Of a DNA stretch of 64,000 nucleotides, positions 46,863-56,984 are shown piece by piece. The stretch is from contig JAFALY010000003.1 of the NCBI GenBank assembly GCA_019233975.1, forward strand, positions 23,410 through 87,409, given 5' to 3'. The notes under the pieces were generated by a model. That model was given only the letters and a program-made list of their open reading frames with translations, did no database searches and was not told the DNA's origin. The DNA is from Alphaproteobacteria bacterium. Its GTDB lineage: Bacteria; Pseudomonadota; Alphaproteobacteria; UBA9219. How positions within the stretch are numbered: the first letter of the stretch is position 1; each line of letters begins with the position of its first letter. Made by a program: the position numbers and the translations under genes.

Positions 46863-47900
46863 ATGGGACATATATTCACCGAGGTTGAAGAAGGCGTGTT
46901 CCGCGCCCCCGATGCTGATGCGCCGGGCGGATATAGATACCGCATTACGAATACAAAGTTGCGCGCGCTGGGCGAGCCCGATGAGAATAGCCTGCCGGTC
47001 GGCCTTGCGAAATATCCGGATATCATCGACGATTGTCACGTCCTGTTGCCGCATGTCGAAATTGTCTATGACGAGAGCGACCATGTCCGCTGGTGTCATT
47101 TGTTCCATGACATGGAGAAGACTGTGCCGGGGCGCGTTGCGCAGGAAGTCGCGGACGGCTTTGCCTGGATACGCAAGATAGGTGGTGCTGAGCGCATTCC
47201 GACGCTGGAGATGATGAATAAGGACATCACAGCCGTGTCGGGGTTTAAGCTGGTGCAAGTGATGGGCCTTGTACCTCACAATGAATTCTTCAAGCTTCTG
47301 ATGGATGGCAAGTTCCCGGTCACACTGTCCATAAGGCGGGAAAATGAATTCTCATATACGTCCTTCCCGGATATTTTCCATGATCTGGCCGGTCACGCGC
47401 CGATGTTCCTGAACGAAATATTTTGTGACTTTGTTCGGAAAATTGGTGCGCTGGGCTGGAAGTTCCGCGGCGATTCAAAATTGCAGGGCGCCGTGTCAAA
47501 AATATACTGGTACACAATTGAATTCGGCCTGAAACGCGCGGCACCAGAACAAAAACAAAGCTGCATCGCCTATGGAGCGGGCATCGTTTCATCGGTGGCA
47601 GAGACGCAGGATTCGGTAGAAAGCGAATATGCCGCTGACTTCGACGAACAGGGCAACCGTTCGGGCGGCAAACGCGCCATCAATCGACTGCCCTTCGATC
47701 TACGGCGCGTTTTGCATTCGCACTATGACTATGCCCAGCCACAGGAATTGTATTTTGTCATCGACGATTATGTGCAACTAAGCGGCCTGTTCGACGGCGA
47801 CCTGGAAGATGTCATCAGAACCGAAACACGCGCCGGCGGCACGGTACCGCAGGGAACCCTTTTGCCCACCGACAAGGTTATACCGACTTTTTACGCCTGA
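46863..47900 (+). CDS. phhA: Phenylalanine 4-hydroxylase
   Basis: This iron enzyme converts phenylalanine to tyrosine with tetrahydrobiopterin and O2. The iron ligands are His173 and His178 in FHDLAGHAPMF and a Glu in YWYTIEFGL; SIRRENEFSYTSFPDIFHD is the pterin/substrate region. At 345 aa it is slightly longer than Pseudomonas PhhA. Its last 10 bp overlap the convergent phhB, the dehydratase that recycles its cofactor. Confidence 0.95.
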   Translation: MGHIFTEVEEGVFRAPDADAPGGYRYRITNTKLRALGEPDENSLPVGLAKYPDIIDDCHVLLPHVEIVYDESDHVRWCHLFHDMEKTVPGRVAQEVADGFAWIRKIGGAERIPTLEMMNKDITAVSGFKLVQVMGLVPHNEFFKLLMDGKFPVTLSIRRENEFSYTSFPDIFHDLAGHAPMFLNEIFCDFVRKIGALGWKFRGDSKLQGAVSKIYWYTIEFGLKRAAPEQKQSCIAYGAGIVSSVAETQDSVESEYAADFDEQGNRSGGKRAINRLPFDLRRVLHSHYDYAQPQELYFVIDDYVQLSGLFDGDLEDVIRTETRAGGTVPQGTLLPTDKVIPTFYA

Positions 47901-48163
47901 CCGGTTCCCTTGGCGTAACGCGCAAAAACGTCACCCATATGTTGCGCCAGACGCATGTCTTTTTCCGTGACACCGCCCGCGTCATGCGTCGTCAATTCGA
48001 CCCACAGCTTATTATAAATATTCTTCCATTCCGGATGATGGTTCTTCTTCTCACAATAAAAGGAGATCTCCACCATATACGCCATCGCCTGCGTAAAATC
48101 GTGGAACGTAAACTGCCGCGTTATACGATCGCCGTTGTTGGTCCAATCGGTGGGTGTTGTCAT
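47891..48163 (-). CDS. phhB: Pterin-4a-carbinolamine dehydratase
   Basis: PhhB dehydrates the carbinolamine made by phenylalanine hydroxylase so that tetrahydrobiopterin can be regenerated. The 90-aa protein has the conserved EKKNHHPEWKNIYNKLWVEL and THDAGGVTEKD. It starts one base after the flavin reductase stop on the same strand and overlaps phhA tail-to-tail by 10 bp. Confidence 0.95.
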   Translation of the reverse strand: MTTPTDWTNNGDRITRQFTFHDFTQAMAYMVEISFYCEKKNHHPEWKNIYNKLWVELTTHDAGGVTEKDMRLAQHMGDVFARYAKGTGQA

Positions 48164-48164
48164 C

Positions 48165-48725
48165 TCAGGCTGCCTTGCAAATCCGGATATCTTTCAAAAG
48201 CAGGCGAAGCGCTTTTGTCATATGGTCGAGCGTCGCCTTGTCGGTCAAACGCCCGTTTTCAACCTTATTCTGAACCGACGCCACAACCACTTCATCAGTA
48301 ATCAAAGGCCGCGCCTTGGCCGCTGACAGGCAGGTACGCAGTTGCGCCTGCGCACGCACGCCGCCCGTAAAGGCAACGGATGAGCTGACAATCAAAGTCG
48401 GCTTGCCTGCCAGAGCGGCGGTCTGCGGCGGGCTGGACAGCCAATCGACCGCGTTTTTCAAAACACCCGGGATGCCGTGGTTATATTCTGGCGTCACGAC
48501 AACCAGACCGTCACAGGCACGCAACGCCTCGCGCATAGCTGTCACAGGGGCGGGGGCCGCATCCGTGTCCAGATCCGCATTATAAAGAGGTAGCGTGCCG
48601 ATATCGCCGACGACAATCTCCACTTCGTCCCGGACATGCTCAACCAGCGTTTTTAAAACGGCACGCGCATAAGATTCCTTGCGCAAACTGCCCGACAGAC
48701 CATAGAGGCGCACTTGACCGGCCAT
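48165..48725 (-). CDS. NADPH-dependent FMN reductase family protein
   Basis: A 186-aa flavodoxin-fold reductase. GLSGSLRKESYARAVLKTL is the FMN-phosphate loop and VVVTPEYNHGIPGVLKNAVDW the second flavin motif. The start ATG 48725 has GGAGGG upstream. It is directly upstream of phhB. It could reduce quinones, azo compounds or flavin; a role in pterin reduction for PhhA is possible from context but unproven. Confidence 0.88.
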   Translation of the reverse strand: MAGQVRLYGLSGSLRKESYARAVLKTLVEHVRDEVEIVVGDIGTLPLYNADLDTDAAPAPVTAMREALRACDGLVVVTPEYNHGIPGVLKNAVDWLSSPPQTAALAGKPTLIVSSSVAFTGGVRAQAQLRTCLSAAKARPLITDEVVVASVQNKVENGRLTDKATLDHMTKALRLLLKDIRICKAA

Positions 48726-48973
48726 TATTCCCTCCGCTCGCCGCAATTGATGATGTTTTTGTTGTATCCGATTTACGCGAAATTGTCGCCGATGAATCGG
48801 TGTGCACCGCACAAATATTTTTGGTGTAATCCTCTTGTAATACAAGCAATTTATAGTCTTGTAGCAAAGTTTATCCGCAATGTTTCGATATTGTCACCCT
48901 GATTAATACATGGGAGGATGCACGACGATCTGCAGAGCCTTCATATGTGAACAACATGAAATTGGGGGATTGT

Positions 48974-49930
48974 ATGGCATTCGAAAATACTAAATGGACA
49001 TGGATGAACGGGCGGTATGTTGCGTGGGGCGAAAGCAACGTGCATTTATCGGCGCACGCCCTGCATTACGGCACCGGTGTTTATGAAGGCATCCGCAGTT
49101 ACCGCACGGCAGATGGTCTGGCCATCCTGCGGTTGAAAGAACATATCGACCGGCTTTTTAATTCTGCCGCCTGTTACGATATGGCTATACCCTACACCAA
49201 ACAGCAACTGATCGACGCCGTCTGCGGGGTCATTCAACGCAATGGGTTTGTTGAATCCTACATCCGCCCGCTGGTTTACATGGGGTCTGAATCGCTGGGC
49301 ATCCGCGCGCAATGTCCGGTTGAAGTTGCCATTATGGCATGGCCGAACATTCTGCATGTCAGCCCTGAGAACAGGATGAAGGGCGCCAAACTCAGCATCT
49401 CGCGCTATCGCAAAATCGACAACAGCATGGTGCCGGTCAGCGCAAAGGCGTGCGGACAGTACATTAATGCGCGGCTGGCGACCATGGATGCCATTAATCG
49501 CGGCTATGACGAGGCGCTGCTGCTCAACCAGCAGGGCGAGATTGCCGAAGCAGCCGTCGCCAATCTTTTCACAGTACGCAAGGACGTTCTGTACACGAAC
49601 GACCAGTCATCCAGCATCCTTATGGGTATTACCCGCGATGCCGTCATCCAGATAGCAAACTCGCTGGGTTATAAAGTCCAAGTGGGCACCATAACGGTTC
49701 ATGATCTGGAAGAAGCGGACGAAATCTTCCTGACCGGTACAGCCTGTGAAGTTTTATCAATTACAAACCTAGACGGCCACAAGGTCGGGGGCGGCCAGCC
49801 CGGCACCATCACGATGCAGATCAGCGACATTTATGACCGCATCAAAACCGGACAAGTCAGCGCATGGGAGCACTGGCTGCACCGCATGCCGATTATCCAG
49901 GCAACCGGCGACAAGGCCGCCAATCATTGA
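48974..49930 (+). CDS. ilvE: Class IV aminotransferase (branched-chain/aromatic)
   Basis: A PLP enzyme of the BCAT fold, 318 aa. It has the N-terminal [13 protein letters not shown], the probable PLP lysine in [11 protein letters not shown], and [12 protein letters not shown] and [12 protein letters not shown] 48974 (MAFENTKW) has GGGGG seven bases ahead; in-frame ATG 48956 and GTG 48947 are possible. By sequence it is a branched-chain aminotransferase, but it heads the hpd-hmgA-fahA run, so it may supply 4-hydroxyphenylpyruvate from tyrosine. hpd starts 25 bp later. Confidence 0.9.
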   Translation: MAFENTKWTWMNGRYVAWGESNVHLSAHALHYGTGVYEGIRSYRTADGLAILRLKEHIDRLFNSAACYDMAIPYTKQQLIDAVCGVIQRNGFVESYIRPLVYMGSESLGIRAQCPVEVAIMAWPNILHVSPENRMKGAKLSISRYRKIDNSMVPVSAKACGQYINARLATMDAINRGYDEALLLNQQGEIAEAAVANLFTVRKDVLYTNDQSSSILMGITRDAVIQIANSLGYKVQVGTITVHDLEEADEIFLTGTACEVLSITNLDGHKVGGGQPGTITMQISDIYDRIKTGQVSAWEHWLHRMPIIQATGDKAANH

Positions 49931-49955
49931 TCACCCCCAGTCAAACGAGGTACTG

Positions 49956-51041
49956 ATGACAAACCCGCTCAACCTAAAGCGCATCCATCATGTCGAGTTT
50001 TTTGTCGGCAATGCGCGACAGGCTTCCTATTACTACCGCAAGGCTTTTGGCTACTCGCAGGTCGCTTATAGCGGCCTTGAAACCAAGCAGCGTTCCCGCA
50101 CTTCTTATGTGCTGTCACAAGGCAAGGCGAATATCATCCTGACGACGCCCATGACGCCGAGCGATCTGGCCGCCGAGCATATCCGCAAACATGGCGACGG
50201 CGTGTATGACGTCGCGTTTGAGGTTGATGACGCCGACGCCGCCTTTGCCGAAGCGGTCAAACGCGGCGCTACCCCGGACACGGAACCGCACGACATCGCG
50301 GACGCCAACGGCACCATCCGCCGTGCCTCGGTCAGAACCTATGGCGACACCATTCACTCCCTGATTTCGTACAAAGATTACAAAGGACCGTTCCTGCCCG
50401 GTTATATCGCCAGACCGGTCGAAGAGACCGACTGCGGTATTGTGCGAATCGACCACATGGTGGGCAATGTTGAGCTGGGTAAAATGAAGGTGTGGGCCGA
50501 CTATTACGAAAAAGTCTTTGGCTTCCACCGTTATATCACCTTCGACGACAAGGACATCTCAACGGAATATTCCGCCTTGATGAGCGTGGTCATGTCGGAC
50601 GATAAACATGTCGTCAAAATGCCGATCAACGAGCCCGCCCCCGGCCGTAACAAGAGCCAGATTGAAGAATATCTGGACTGGTATGTCGGCCCCGGCGTAC
50701 AGCATATTGCCCTACAATGCGGCGATATCATCAAAACAGTCAGCCAGTTACGCGCCAATGGCATCGAATTCCTGACCGTACCAGACAGCTATTACGAGGC
50801 CCTGCCCAGTCGGGTTGGCCCGATTGACGAGGCTATTCCCGAGCTTAAGAAGCTGGGCATTCTCGTTGACCGCGATGATGAGGGGTATTTACTTCAAATC
50901 TTCTCAAAACCTGTTGAAGATCGCCCCACCTTGTTCTACGAAATAATACAGCGCAAGGGCTGTCGCGGCTTTGGCAAAGGCAATTTCAAAGCGTTGTTTG
51001 AGTCGATTGAACGCGAACAGGCCCTGCGAGGAAATTTATAG
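49956..51041 (+). CDS. hpd: 4-hydroxyphenylpyruvate dioxygenase
   Basis: HPPD converts 4-hydroxyphenylpyruvate to homogentisate using Fe(II) and O2. The ligands are in [18 protein letters not shown] and FYEIIQRKG, and the C-terminal helix [15 protein letters not shown] is diagnostic. ATG 49956 has CGAGG five bases before it. Length is 361 aa. It lies between the aminotransferase and hmgA. Confidence 0.97.
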   Translation: MTNPLNLKRIHHVEFFVGNARQASYYYRKAFGYSQVAYSGLETKQRSRTSYVLSQGKANIILTTPMTPSDLAAEHIRKHGDGVYDVAFEVDDADAAFAEAVKRGATPDTEPHDIADANGTIRRASVRTYGDTIHSLISYKDYKGPFLPGYIARPVEETDCGIVRIDHMVGNVELGKMKVWADYYEKVFGFHRYITFDDKDISTEYSALMSVVMSDDKHVVKMPINEPAPGRNKSQIEEYLDWYVGPGVQHIALQCGDIIKTVSQLRANGIEFLTVPDSYYEALPSRVGPIDEAIPELKKLGILVDRDDEGYLLQIFSKPVEDRPTLFYEIIQRKGCRGFGKGNFKALFESIEREQALRGNL

Positions 51042-51061
51042 CCACAAACGCGGGGTGGGCA

Positions 51062-52354
51062 ATGGCGGAACACATCGTTTACCAAACAGGTTTTGGCAAC
51101 GAATTTAAAACAGAAGCCCTGCCCGGCGCCTTGCCTGCCGGGCAGAACGCCCCCCAGCAGGTTGTGCATGGCCTTTATACCGAGCAACTGAGTGGCACCG
51201 CCTTTACGGCGCCGCGCGCGGCCAACAGGCGAAGCTGGCTGTACCGTATACGCCCCTCTGCCATGCATCCGGTTTTCCGGCATATCGACGCCGGCATGTG
51301 GCGCAGCGCCCCCATACAGGACGGCACCACGCCGCCGGACCAGCTGCGCTGGAAACCGTTTTCAATCCCGCAGGAACAGGCGGACATTATCGACGCGATG
51401 ATCACCATGGCCGTCTGCGGCGACGTCGGTCAGCAGACGGGCTCAGCCATACATATCTATACGGCCAACAAATCCATGACCGACCGTGTTTTGTACAATG
51501 CGGACGGTGAGATGTTATTCGTTCCGCAAACGGGGGCCCTGCTGTTCAGAACGGAAATGGGCAAACTGTCGGCGGCTCCGGGGGAAATCGTCGTCATACC
51601 GCGTGGCGTGCGGTTTAAGGTTGAATTGTTGGAAGCCGAAGCGCGTGGTTATGTCTGCGAAAATTACGGCGCCACATTCCGGCTGCCTGATCTGGGGCCC
51701 ATTGGCGCCAACGGCCTTGCCAACCCGCGTGACTTTGAATATCCCGTCGCGGATTATGAAGACAGCGAAGCCTCGCACCGCCTGACGGCAAAATTCCAGG
51801 GGCATTTGTGGGAATCTGCCCTGGAACATTCTCCGTTGGACGTCGTAGCCTGGCACGGCAATTACGCCCCTTACAAATATGATCTGGCGCGTTTCAATGC
51901 GATGAACAGCGTCAGCTTTGACCATGCAGACCCGTCTATCTTTACAGTGCTGACATCGCCGTCAGAAATTGCGGGAACGGCCAATGTTGATTTCGTCATT
52001 TTCCCGCCGCGCTGGATGGTGGCCGAACATACATTCCGCCCGCCATGGTATCATCGTAATGTGATGAGCGAATTTATGGGACTGATCCATGGTCAATATG
52101 ACGCAAAGGCTGAAGGATTTCTGCCCGGTGGCGCCAGCCTGCACAACTGCATGATCGGTCACGGGCCGGATGCCAGCACGTTTGAAGCGGCCAGCAAGGC
52201 CGACCTGAACCCCGTTTATCAAGGCAATACGCTGGCCTTTATGTTCGAGGCACGCCTGGTCTACCACCCAACCGCCTATGCCATGCAGGCGCCGCAGCGC
52301 GACAGGGATTACGGCCAATGCTGGCAAGACCTGACCAAGCATTTTAAAAAATAG
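51062..52354 (+). CDS. hmgA: Homogentisate 1,2-dioxygenase
   Basis: HmgA opens the ring of homogentisate to maleylacetoacetate. The 430-aa protein begins [19 protein letters not shown] and has [20 protein letters not shown] and [15 protein letters not shown], which hold the iron ligands. It starts 20 bp after hpd and is followed 10 bp later by the unknown 292-aa gene. Confidence 0.97.
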   Translation: MAEHIVYQTGFGNEFKTEALPGALPAGQNAPQQVVHGLYTEQLSGTAFTAPRAANRRSWLYRIRPSAMHPVFRHIDAGMWRSAPIQDGTTPPDQLRWKPFSIPQEQADIIDAMITMAVCGDVGQQTGSAIHIYTANKSMTDRVLYNADGEMLFVPQTGALLFRTEMGKLSAAPGEIVVIPRGVRFKVELLEAEARGYVCENYGATFRLPDLGPIGANGLANPRDFEYPVADYEDSEASHRLTAKFQGHLWESALEHSPLDVVAWHGNYAPYKYDLARFNAMNSVSFDHADPSIFTVLTSPSEIAGTANVDFVIFPPRWMVAEHTFRPPWYHRNVMSEFMGLIHGQYDAKAEGFLPGGASLHNCMIGHGPDASTFEAASKADLNPVYQGNTLAFMFEARLVYHPTAYAMQAPQRDRDYGQCWQDLTKHFKK

Positions 52355-52364
52355 GTGATGCCGC

Positions 52365-53243
52365 GTGACGCAGATAGCCCCCACACTGCATGCGCTACTG
52401 GCAAATACGGTGGATTATGCGGGACTTTATCCCCCCGCATCCCTTGATTTACCGACAACGGTTGGGAATTTCCTGACCTATGCGTCGGGGGCACACCATG
52501 CCCTGCTAGGCAAGCTCATTATTCCAGCCAACAAACTGGGCGACTTTGCCCACTGCACCCAGAATTACCCATTCCCTCATGCGGAACATCGTGAATTGTC
52601 CGTTCTTGTGAATGATGACGACTTGGAGGCGGCGCTGACGTGGCGGCACAAGACCTATAAAATAACGGCGTTGGAAGCCAAGGCCTCAACACCGGCTGAT
52701 ATAGACAGGCTGGCGGCCCGCCTGCCCGCCGCACGTAATTGCTTTGTTGAAATACCACTGGGCCCGCAAATGCCGGACTTACTGCGGTCACTGGCAAAGT
52801 CAGGCCTGCATCCCAAAGTACGCACGGGCGGAGAAACGCCTGATAAATTTCCGTCTCCGACGGATCTTGCTGCCTTTATCGAAGGCTGCGCCAACACAAA
52901 AATTATGTTCAAAGCAACCGCAGGCCTTCATCACCCGATACGCGCTATCTATCGCCTGACTTACGCACCCGACAGTCCGAAGGGCACAATGCACGGTTTC
53001 TTGAATGTGTTTATGGCGGCGATTTTTGCCCTGCGCGGATGGAATACCGGCCAACTGGCAGGTTTGTTGATAGAAGAAGACGCTGCATCCTTCCATTTTG
53101 ATGCCGACTTCGTCTCATGGCGCGGATATGAGGCGTCCCTGGAGGATGTCAGAGCGGCACGACAGACCTTGCTGGCCTCGTTTGGTTCCTGTTCTTTCAT
53201 GGAACCCATTCGCGACCTGCATGCCCTGCACCTGATTAAGTGA
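52365..53243 (+). CDS. Unknown protein of the homogentisate operon, possible TIM-barrel
   Basis: The GTG at 52365 (AGGTG eight bases ahead) opens a 292-aa protein of unrecognised family. It begins LLANTVDYAGLYPPASLDLP and has alternating hydrophobic strands and helices compatible with a barrel; KVRTGGETPDKFPS and FKATAGLHHPIR look like active-site loops, with an acidic FHFDADF later. No glutathione-transferase features are present, so it is not an ordinary maleylacetoacetate isomerase. It lies between hmgA and fahA, with 7 bp to fahA, so a role in the pathway is likely. The exact reaction is unknown. Confidence 0.75.
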   Translation: MTQIAPTLHALLANTVDYAGLYPPASLDLPTTVGNFLTYASGAHHALLGKLIIPANKLGDFAHCTQNYPFPHAEHRELSVLVNDDDLEAALTWRHKTYKITALEAKASTPADIDRLAARLPAARNCFVEIPLGPQMPDLLRSLAKSGLHPKVRTGGETPDKFPSPTDLAAFIEGCANTKIMFKATAGLHHPIRAIYRLTYAPDSPKGTMHGFLNVFMAAIFALRGWNTGQLAGLLIEEDAASFHFDADFVSWRGYEASLEDVRAARQTLLASFGSCSFMEPIRDLHALHLIK

Positions 53244-53250
53244 GTGATCC

Positions 53251-54582
53251 ATGAAACCCACCCTTGATGAAACGCACCAACCAGACACCCAAAGCTGGGT
53301 CCTGACCGCCAATGCCGAAGAGGTGGATTTCCCGATACAAAACCTGCCCTTTGGCGTTTTCAGAACCGCACAAAACAACGGGCCGCACCTGGGCGTTGCG
53401 ATCGGTGACGTGATTGTGGATTTACATCAATTGCGGCGGCAGACGCTGCCCGAGATAACCAACGCGCCGACAGAGGCGCGTCCAGCCCTTGATGCCTGTC
53501 AGGATGCGACACTGAACCGCCTGATGGCCCTTGGCACAGAACCACGCCGTGCGCTGCGCCATCTGCTGCACAAACTGCTGCGCCGCGATGCGTCGCCGGA
53601 AATTCAGCAGGCCCTAACAACATGTCTGGTACCGCAAAATGACGCGATGATGCTGTTGCCCGCGCACGTGGGGGATTACACAGATTTTTACGCATCGCTG
53701 TATCACGCCACCCATGTGGGACGATTGTTCCGGCCCGACAATCCGTTGCTGCCGAACTACAAGCATATTCCTATCGGCTATCACGGCCGCGCATCGACTT
53801 TGGTCGTCAGCGGCACACCTGTCAAACGTCCCATGGGGCAGACACGCAAGGAAGAACAACCGCCTACCTTTGGCCCCACAGCCACACTGGATTATGAACT
53901 GGAGCTGGGCCTCTTTGTCGGCCGCGGCAATGCCATGGGCCAAACGATACCTGTAGACCGTGCAGAAGATCACATGTTCGGCGTCTGTATCGTCAATGAC
54001 TGGTCGGCCCGTGATGTGCAGGCTTGGGAATACCAACCGCTGGGTCCGTTTTTGGCAAAAAATTTTGCCACCAGCCTTTCCCCCTGGGTTGTAACGATGG
54101 AGGCCCTTGCCCCCTACCGCACGCAGGCTTTCACGCGCGATGCGGCAGACCCGCAACCCTTGCCCTATTTACTATCGGCGGATGATCAGGCCCATGGCGG
54201 CATTGACCTGCGCCTGGAAGTACAATTGCTCACACCACGCATGCAGGCCGATGGACAAGCCGCCTACACCCTCAGCCGCGGCAATTTCGACACCATGTAT
54301 TGGACCTTTGCGCAAATGTTGGCGCACCACGCCAGCAATGGCTGCTCGATGCAAGCAGGCGACCTGTTGGCCAGCGGTACAATATCCGGTCCAACTGATA
54401 CATCACGCGGATGCTTGCTGGAAATCACGTCACGCGGCAAGAACCCCGTTCACCTGCCAAACGGCGAGGAACGCAAATTCCTGCAGGACGGTGACACCCT
54501 GGTGATGCGTGGCCTGTGTAAAAAAGATGGCTACCGCACCATCGGCCTCGGCACCTGCACAGGCACAATCATTAACGCCTGA
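53251..54582 (+). CDS. fahA: Fumarylacetoacetase
   Basis: Fah hydrolyses fumarylacetoacetate to fumarate and acetoacetate, the last step of tyrosine breakdown. Marks are DYTDFYASLYHATHVG (catalytic His and metal Asp), IPIGYHGRASTLVVSG, ELELGLFVGRGNAMG (metal Glu), NDWSARDVQAWEYQPLGPF and GTISGPTDTSRG. The length of 443 aa is slightly above usual. The start ATG 53251 lies 7 bp after the unknown gene. Confidence 0.96.
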   Translation: MKPTLDETHQPDTQSWVLTANAEEVDFPIQNLPFGVFRTAQNNGPHLGVAIGDVIVDLHQLRRQTLPEITNAPTEARPALDACQDATLNRLMALGTEPRRALRHLLHKLLRRDASPEIQQALTTCLVPQNDAMMLLPAHVGDYTDFYASLYHATHVGRLFRPDNPLLPNYKHIPIGYHGRASTLVVSGTPVKRPMGQTRKEEQPPTFGPTATLDYELELGLFVGRGNAMGQTIPVDRAEDHMFGVCIVNDWSARDVQAWEYQPLGPFLAKNFATSLSPWVVTMEALAPYRTQAFTRDAADPQPLPYLLSADDQAHGGIDLRLEVQLLTPRMQADGQAAYTLSRGNFDTMYWTFAQMLAHHASNGCSMQAGDLLASGTISGPTDTSRGCLLEITSRGKNPVHLPNGEERKFLQDGDTLVMRGLCKKDGYRTIGLGTCTGTIINA

Positions 54583-54669
54583 AACCACCAAAAACCACCA
54601 CATTGACCCGCGCAGACCGGTTAGGTTACGCTTGGGCCGTATTCAAAGACCGTATTGAAAGGACCGGAT

Positions 54670-55710
54670 ATGAGCCAGCTCAGCGAAACCAAGGGTAAAA
54701 ACCCGTGGAATGATGAAGAAAAAAGGGCATGGCTGCTGCGTCAGACCATTCAACGGTCCTATAACCGCGACGTCGTCAAACGCGTCAGGAAGCTTTCCAA
54801 ACAGAAATTTGAGATTAGCGAATATGGCAGCATCAAGCTGGACGCCAACCTGCCGGTTGACCCCGACCTACGCAAAGACAAAGGCCTGAAGCCCAGCCCG
54901 AAAGACCTGCCCCTGCTGCGCGTACGCAGCAAGAACTGGAACCCTGACAATCCGACCGTTCTCATCACCGGTGGCGTCCACGGCTATGAACCTAGCGGTA
55001 TTGTCGGCGCCATGCGCGTGCTGGAAGAACTGTCAGCCGAGTTCGAAGGCAAGGTCAATTTTGTCGTTTATCCCTGCGTCAGCCCGATCGGCTATGAAAT
55101 CAATCATCGCTGGACCCAGAAGACCGATGACCCGAACCGCCATTTCTACGAAGGCACCAAGGTCGAAGAAGCCAAATTACTGATTGAGGATTTGCAAAAG
55201 CTCAATCTGAATTTTGATGCATCGGCAGACCTGCATGAAACCAACAATCGCGATATTGAATTACGGGAAGAGCGCGCGGCGCGTGACGGCACCGTGCCGC
55301 ATGAAGGCGAGGAAATCATCCCCGTCGGCTTCTATCTTTGCGTCACCAAGCAGGAAGACGTCGATACGGGCAGAAAGATCGTCGATGCGGTGCGCGATGG
55401 CGGCACGCAAATCTGCACGGACGAAAAGATTTTGGGCTACCCCAGCCATGGCGGCGTCATTGCGGTCGATGACCTGAAGGGCTTGTGCCAGGGCTTTGCC
55501 GCGACAATGTCAAAATTCGCAATGACAACCGAGATTTATCCCGAAGCCATCGGCGGCACTGTCAAACCTTGGGATCAATGGTCGGATGCTGAGAAGAAGC
55601 TCAACACCCTGAAGGCCAAACCTGAAGCCGTGAAGGCGCAGGTCGACGCCGTCAGGCGCATGGTCACAATGGTTCTGGAAAAACGCACGGGGCAGTCACT
55701 GAACCTATAG
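54670..55710 (+). CDS. M14-like zinc carboxypeptidase / deacylase
   Basis: ATG 54670 with AGGA seven bases ahead gives 346 aa. The zinc ligands of the M14/succinylglutamate-desuccinylase fold are seen as His104 and Glu107 in GGVHGYEPSG and a later His in ADLHET; TEIYPEAIGG may carry the catalytic Glu. The first 90 residues are charged and lack a signal peptide. It could be a peptidase or an amide hydrolase; the substrate is unknown. It follows fahA by 87 bp and converges with the DUF1501 gene. Confidence 0.8.
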   Translation: MSQLSETKGKNPWNDEEKRAWLLRQTIQRSYNRDVVKRVRKLSKQKFEISEYGSIKLDANLPVDPDLRKDKGLKPSPKDLPLLRVRSKNWNPDNPTVLITGGVHGYEPSGIVGAMRVLEELSAEFEGKVNFVVYPCVSPIGYEINHRWTQKTDDPNRHFYEGTKVEEAKLLIEDLQKLNLNFDASADLHETNNRDIELREERAARDGTVPHEGEEIIPVGFYLCVTKQEDVDTGRKIVDAVRDGGTQICTDEKILGYPSHGGVIAVDDLKGLCQGFAATMSKFAMTTEIYPEAIGGTVKPWDQWSDAEKKLNTLKAKPEAVKAQVDAVRRMVTMVLEKRTGQSLNL

Positions 55711-55714
55711 CCAT

Positions 55715-56974
55715 CTAAGCCCACAATCCCAAATGCCCGGCTGGTTGGAAACCGGGGAAGAGGGTCGCGGGCTTGCTGCCATTCACGAAATGCACCACTT
55801 CGGACAACACCAGCCGGTAGTCGGTCGTAACGGCCAGATCCACGCCTTCCTCTAACTGCTCGGTCGCCAGACCGGGCCATGTGCCGTACATGCGCCCACC
55901 ACGCAGCGTGCCATTCAGCGCCATCATCACGCCCGCGCGTCCATGGTCCGTGCCGTTGCTTTTGTTACTGCGCAAACGCCTACCGAATTCGGTGATGGCA
56001 ACAACGCACACGCGGTTATGATAGGCGGCAATGTCATTCCAGAACGCCGCAAGCCCGTTGGAGAAAGGCTCGAGTTGGCCGCGAAAACGGCCAGGTTGAC
56101 CTTCGTGTGTATCCCAGTTGCCATAATCCAGCGTTACGGCCTTTAATCCAACATCCATTTTAACAAGTCGCGCCAACGACTTCAGTGCATTCGCAAATCC
56201 GCCCGCGCTGTCGTAATTCGCGCTATTCTCGGCCACATAGGGGATCACATGCCCTTGTTCATCACGGGCAATGCGTTCATCAACAATTGTCGGCAGTTCC
56301 AGCGCCAGTTTGCCCGCCGCCGCCAACGCATCGGACCGCGCGCCATACATGCGCCACAGAAGCGATGACACCGGTGCACCACCGACGGCCCCCAGACCGT
56401 TATTGATATCACCGGCGGCCAAAGCGCGATTGGCACCGCGTAAATCACCTGCAATGGTGCCGGATATCGCAAAGGCGTCCAACCCGCCGCTACCGCCAGC
56501 CGCCGCAATGCCGCGCGTCAGCCAACCGCTTTCGGCATGTGCCAATTCCAGTTGGGTTGAAACACCGGCTTCGATCATATCCGTCGCGACAAAATGACTG
56601 CGCGTCGCGTCTTTCAGACCACAAGCATGCACAAAGGTCAGATGCCCGTTTTTGTATAACTCGGCCATGCCGCCCCCGGCATTATGCAGTCTGAAATCGA
56701 TATTTTTATCCAGACCGTTTGCCAGACTATAGCCAGCGTCTTTGCCTTGATCGATCACGCGCAGGTCTGAGGCACGCGCATCAATGAAAGTGGGGTCGTT
56801 GCTGGGTGAGATCAGGTTCAGTCCATCACAGCCGCCACGTAAATGGATAACGATCAGCAGCGGGTCATTCGTGGCAGCAAAAGCCATGCGTTGCAGGCCA
56901 AACGGCAGTAGGCCGCCAGTTATACCTGCGGCGGTCATGGAGGCCAGAAGTTCGCGTCGGCTGAGCATTACCAT
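55715..56974 (-). CDS. DUF1501 family Tat-exported protein
   Basis: ATG 56974, behind GAGGGGGAT, begins MVMLSRRELLASMTAAGITG, a twin-arginine signal peptide (S-R-R-E-L-L) with a hydrophobic stretch and an AFA-type cleavage site near residue 34. The 419-aa protein has the DUF1501 marks IHLRGGCDGLN, a sulfatase/phosphatase-like fold and TEFGRRLRSNKSNGTDHG. It pairs with the DUF1800 gene 10 bp upstream, the usual arrangement. Function unknown, acting in the periplasm. Confidence 0.9.
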   Translation of the reverse strand: MVMLSRRELLASMTAAGITGGLLPFGLQRMAFAATNDPLLIVIHLRGGCDGLNLISPSNDPTFIDARASDLRVIDQGKDAGYSLANGLDKNIDFRLHNAGGGMAELYKNGHLTFVHACGLKDATRSHFVATDMIEAGVSTQLELAHAESGWLTRGIAAAGGSGGLDAFAISGTIAGDLRGANRALAAGDINNGLGAVGGAPVSSLLWRMYGARSDALAAAGKLALELPTIVDERIARDEQGHVIPYVAENSANYDSAGGFANALKSLARLVKMDVGLKAVTLDYGNWDTHEGQPGRFRGQLEPFSNGLAAFWNDIAAYHNRVCVVAITEFGRRLRSNKSNGTDHGRAGVMMALNGTLRGGRMYGTWPGLATEQLEEGVDLAVTTDYRLVLSEVVHFVNGSKPATLFPGFQPAGHLGLWA

Positions 56975-56984
56975 GGCATCCCCC

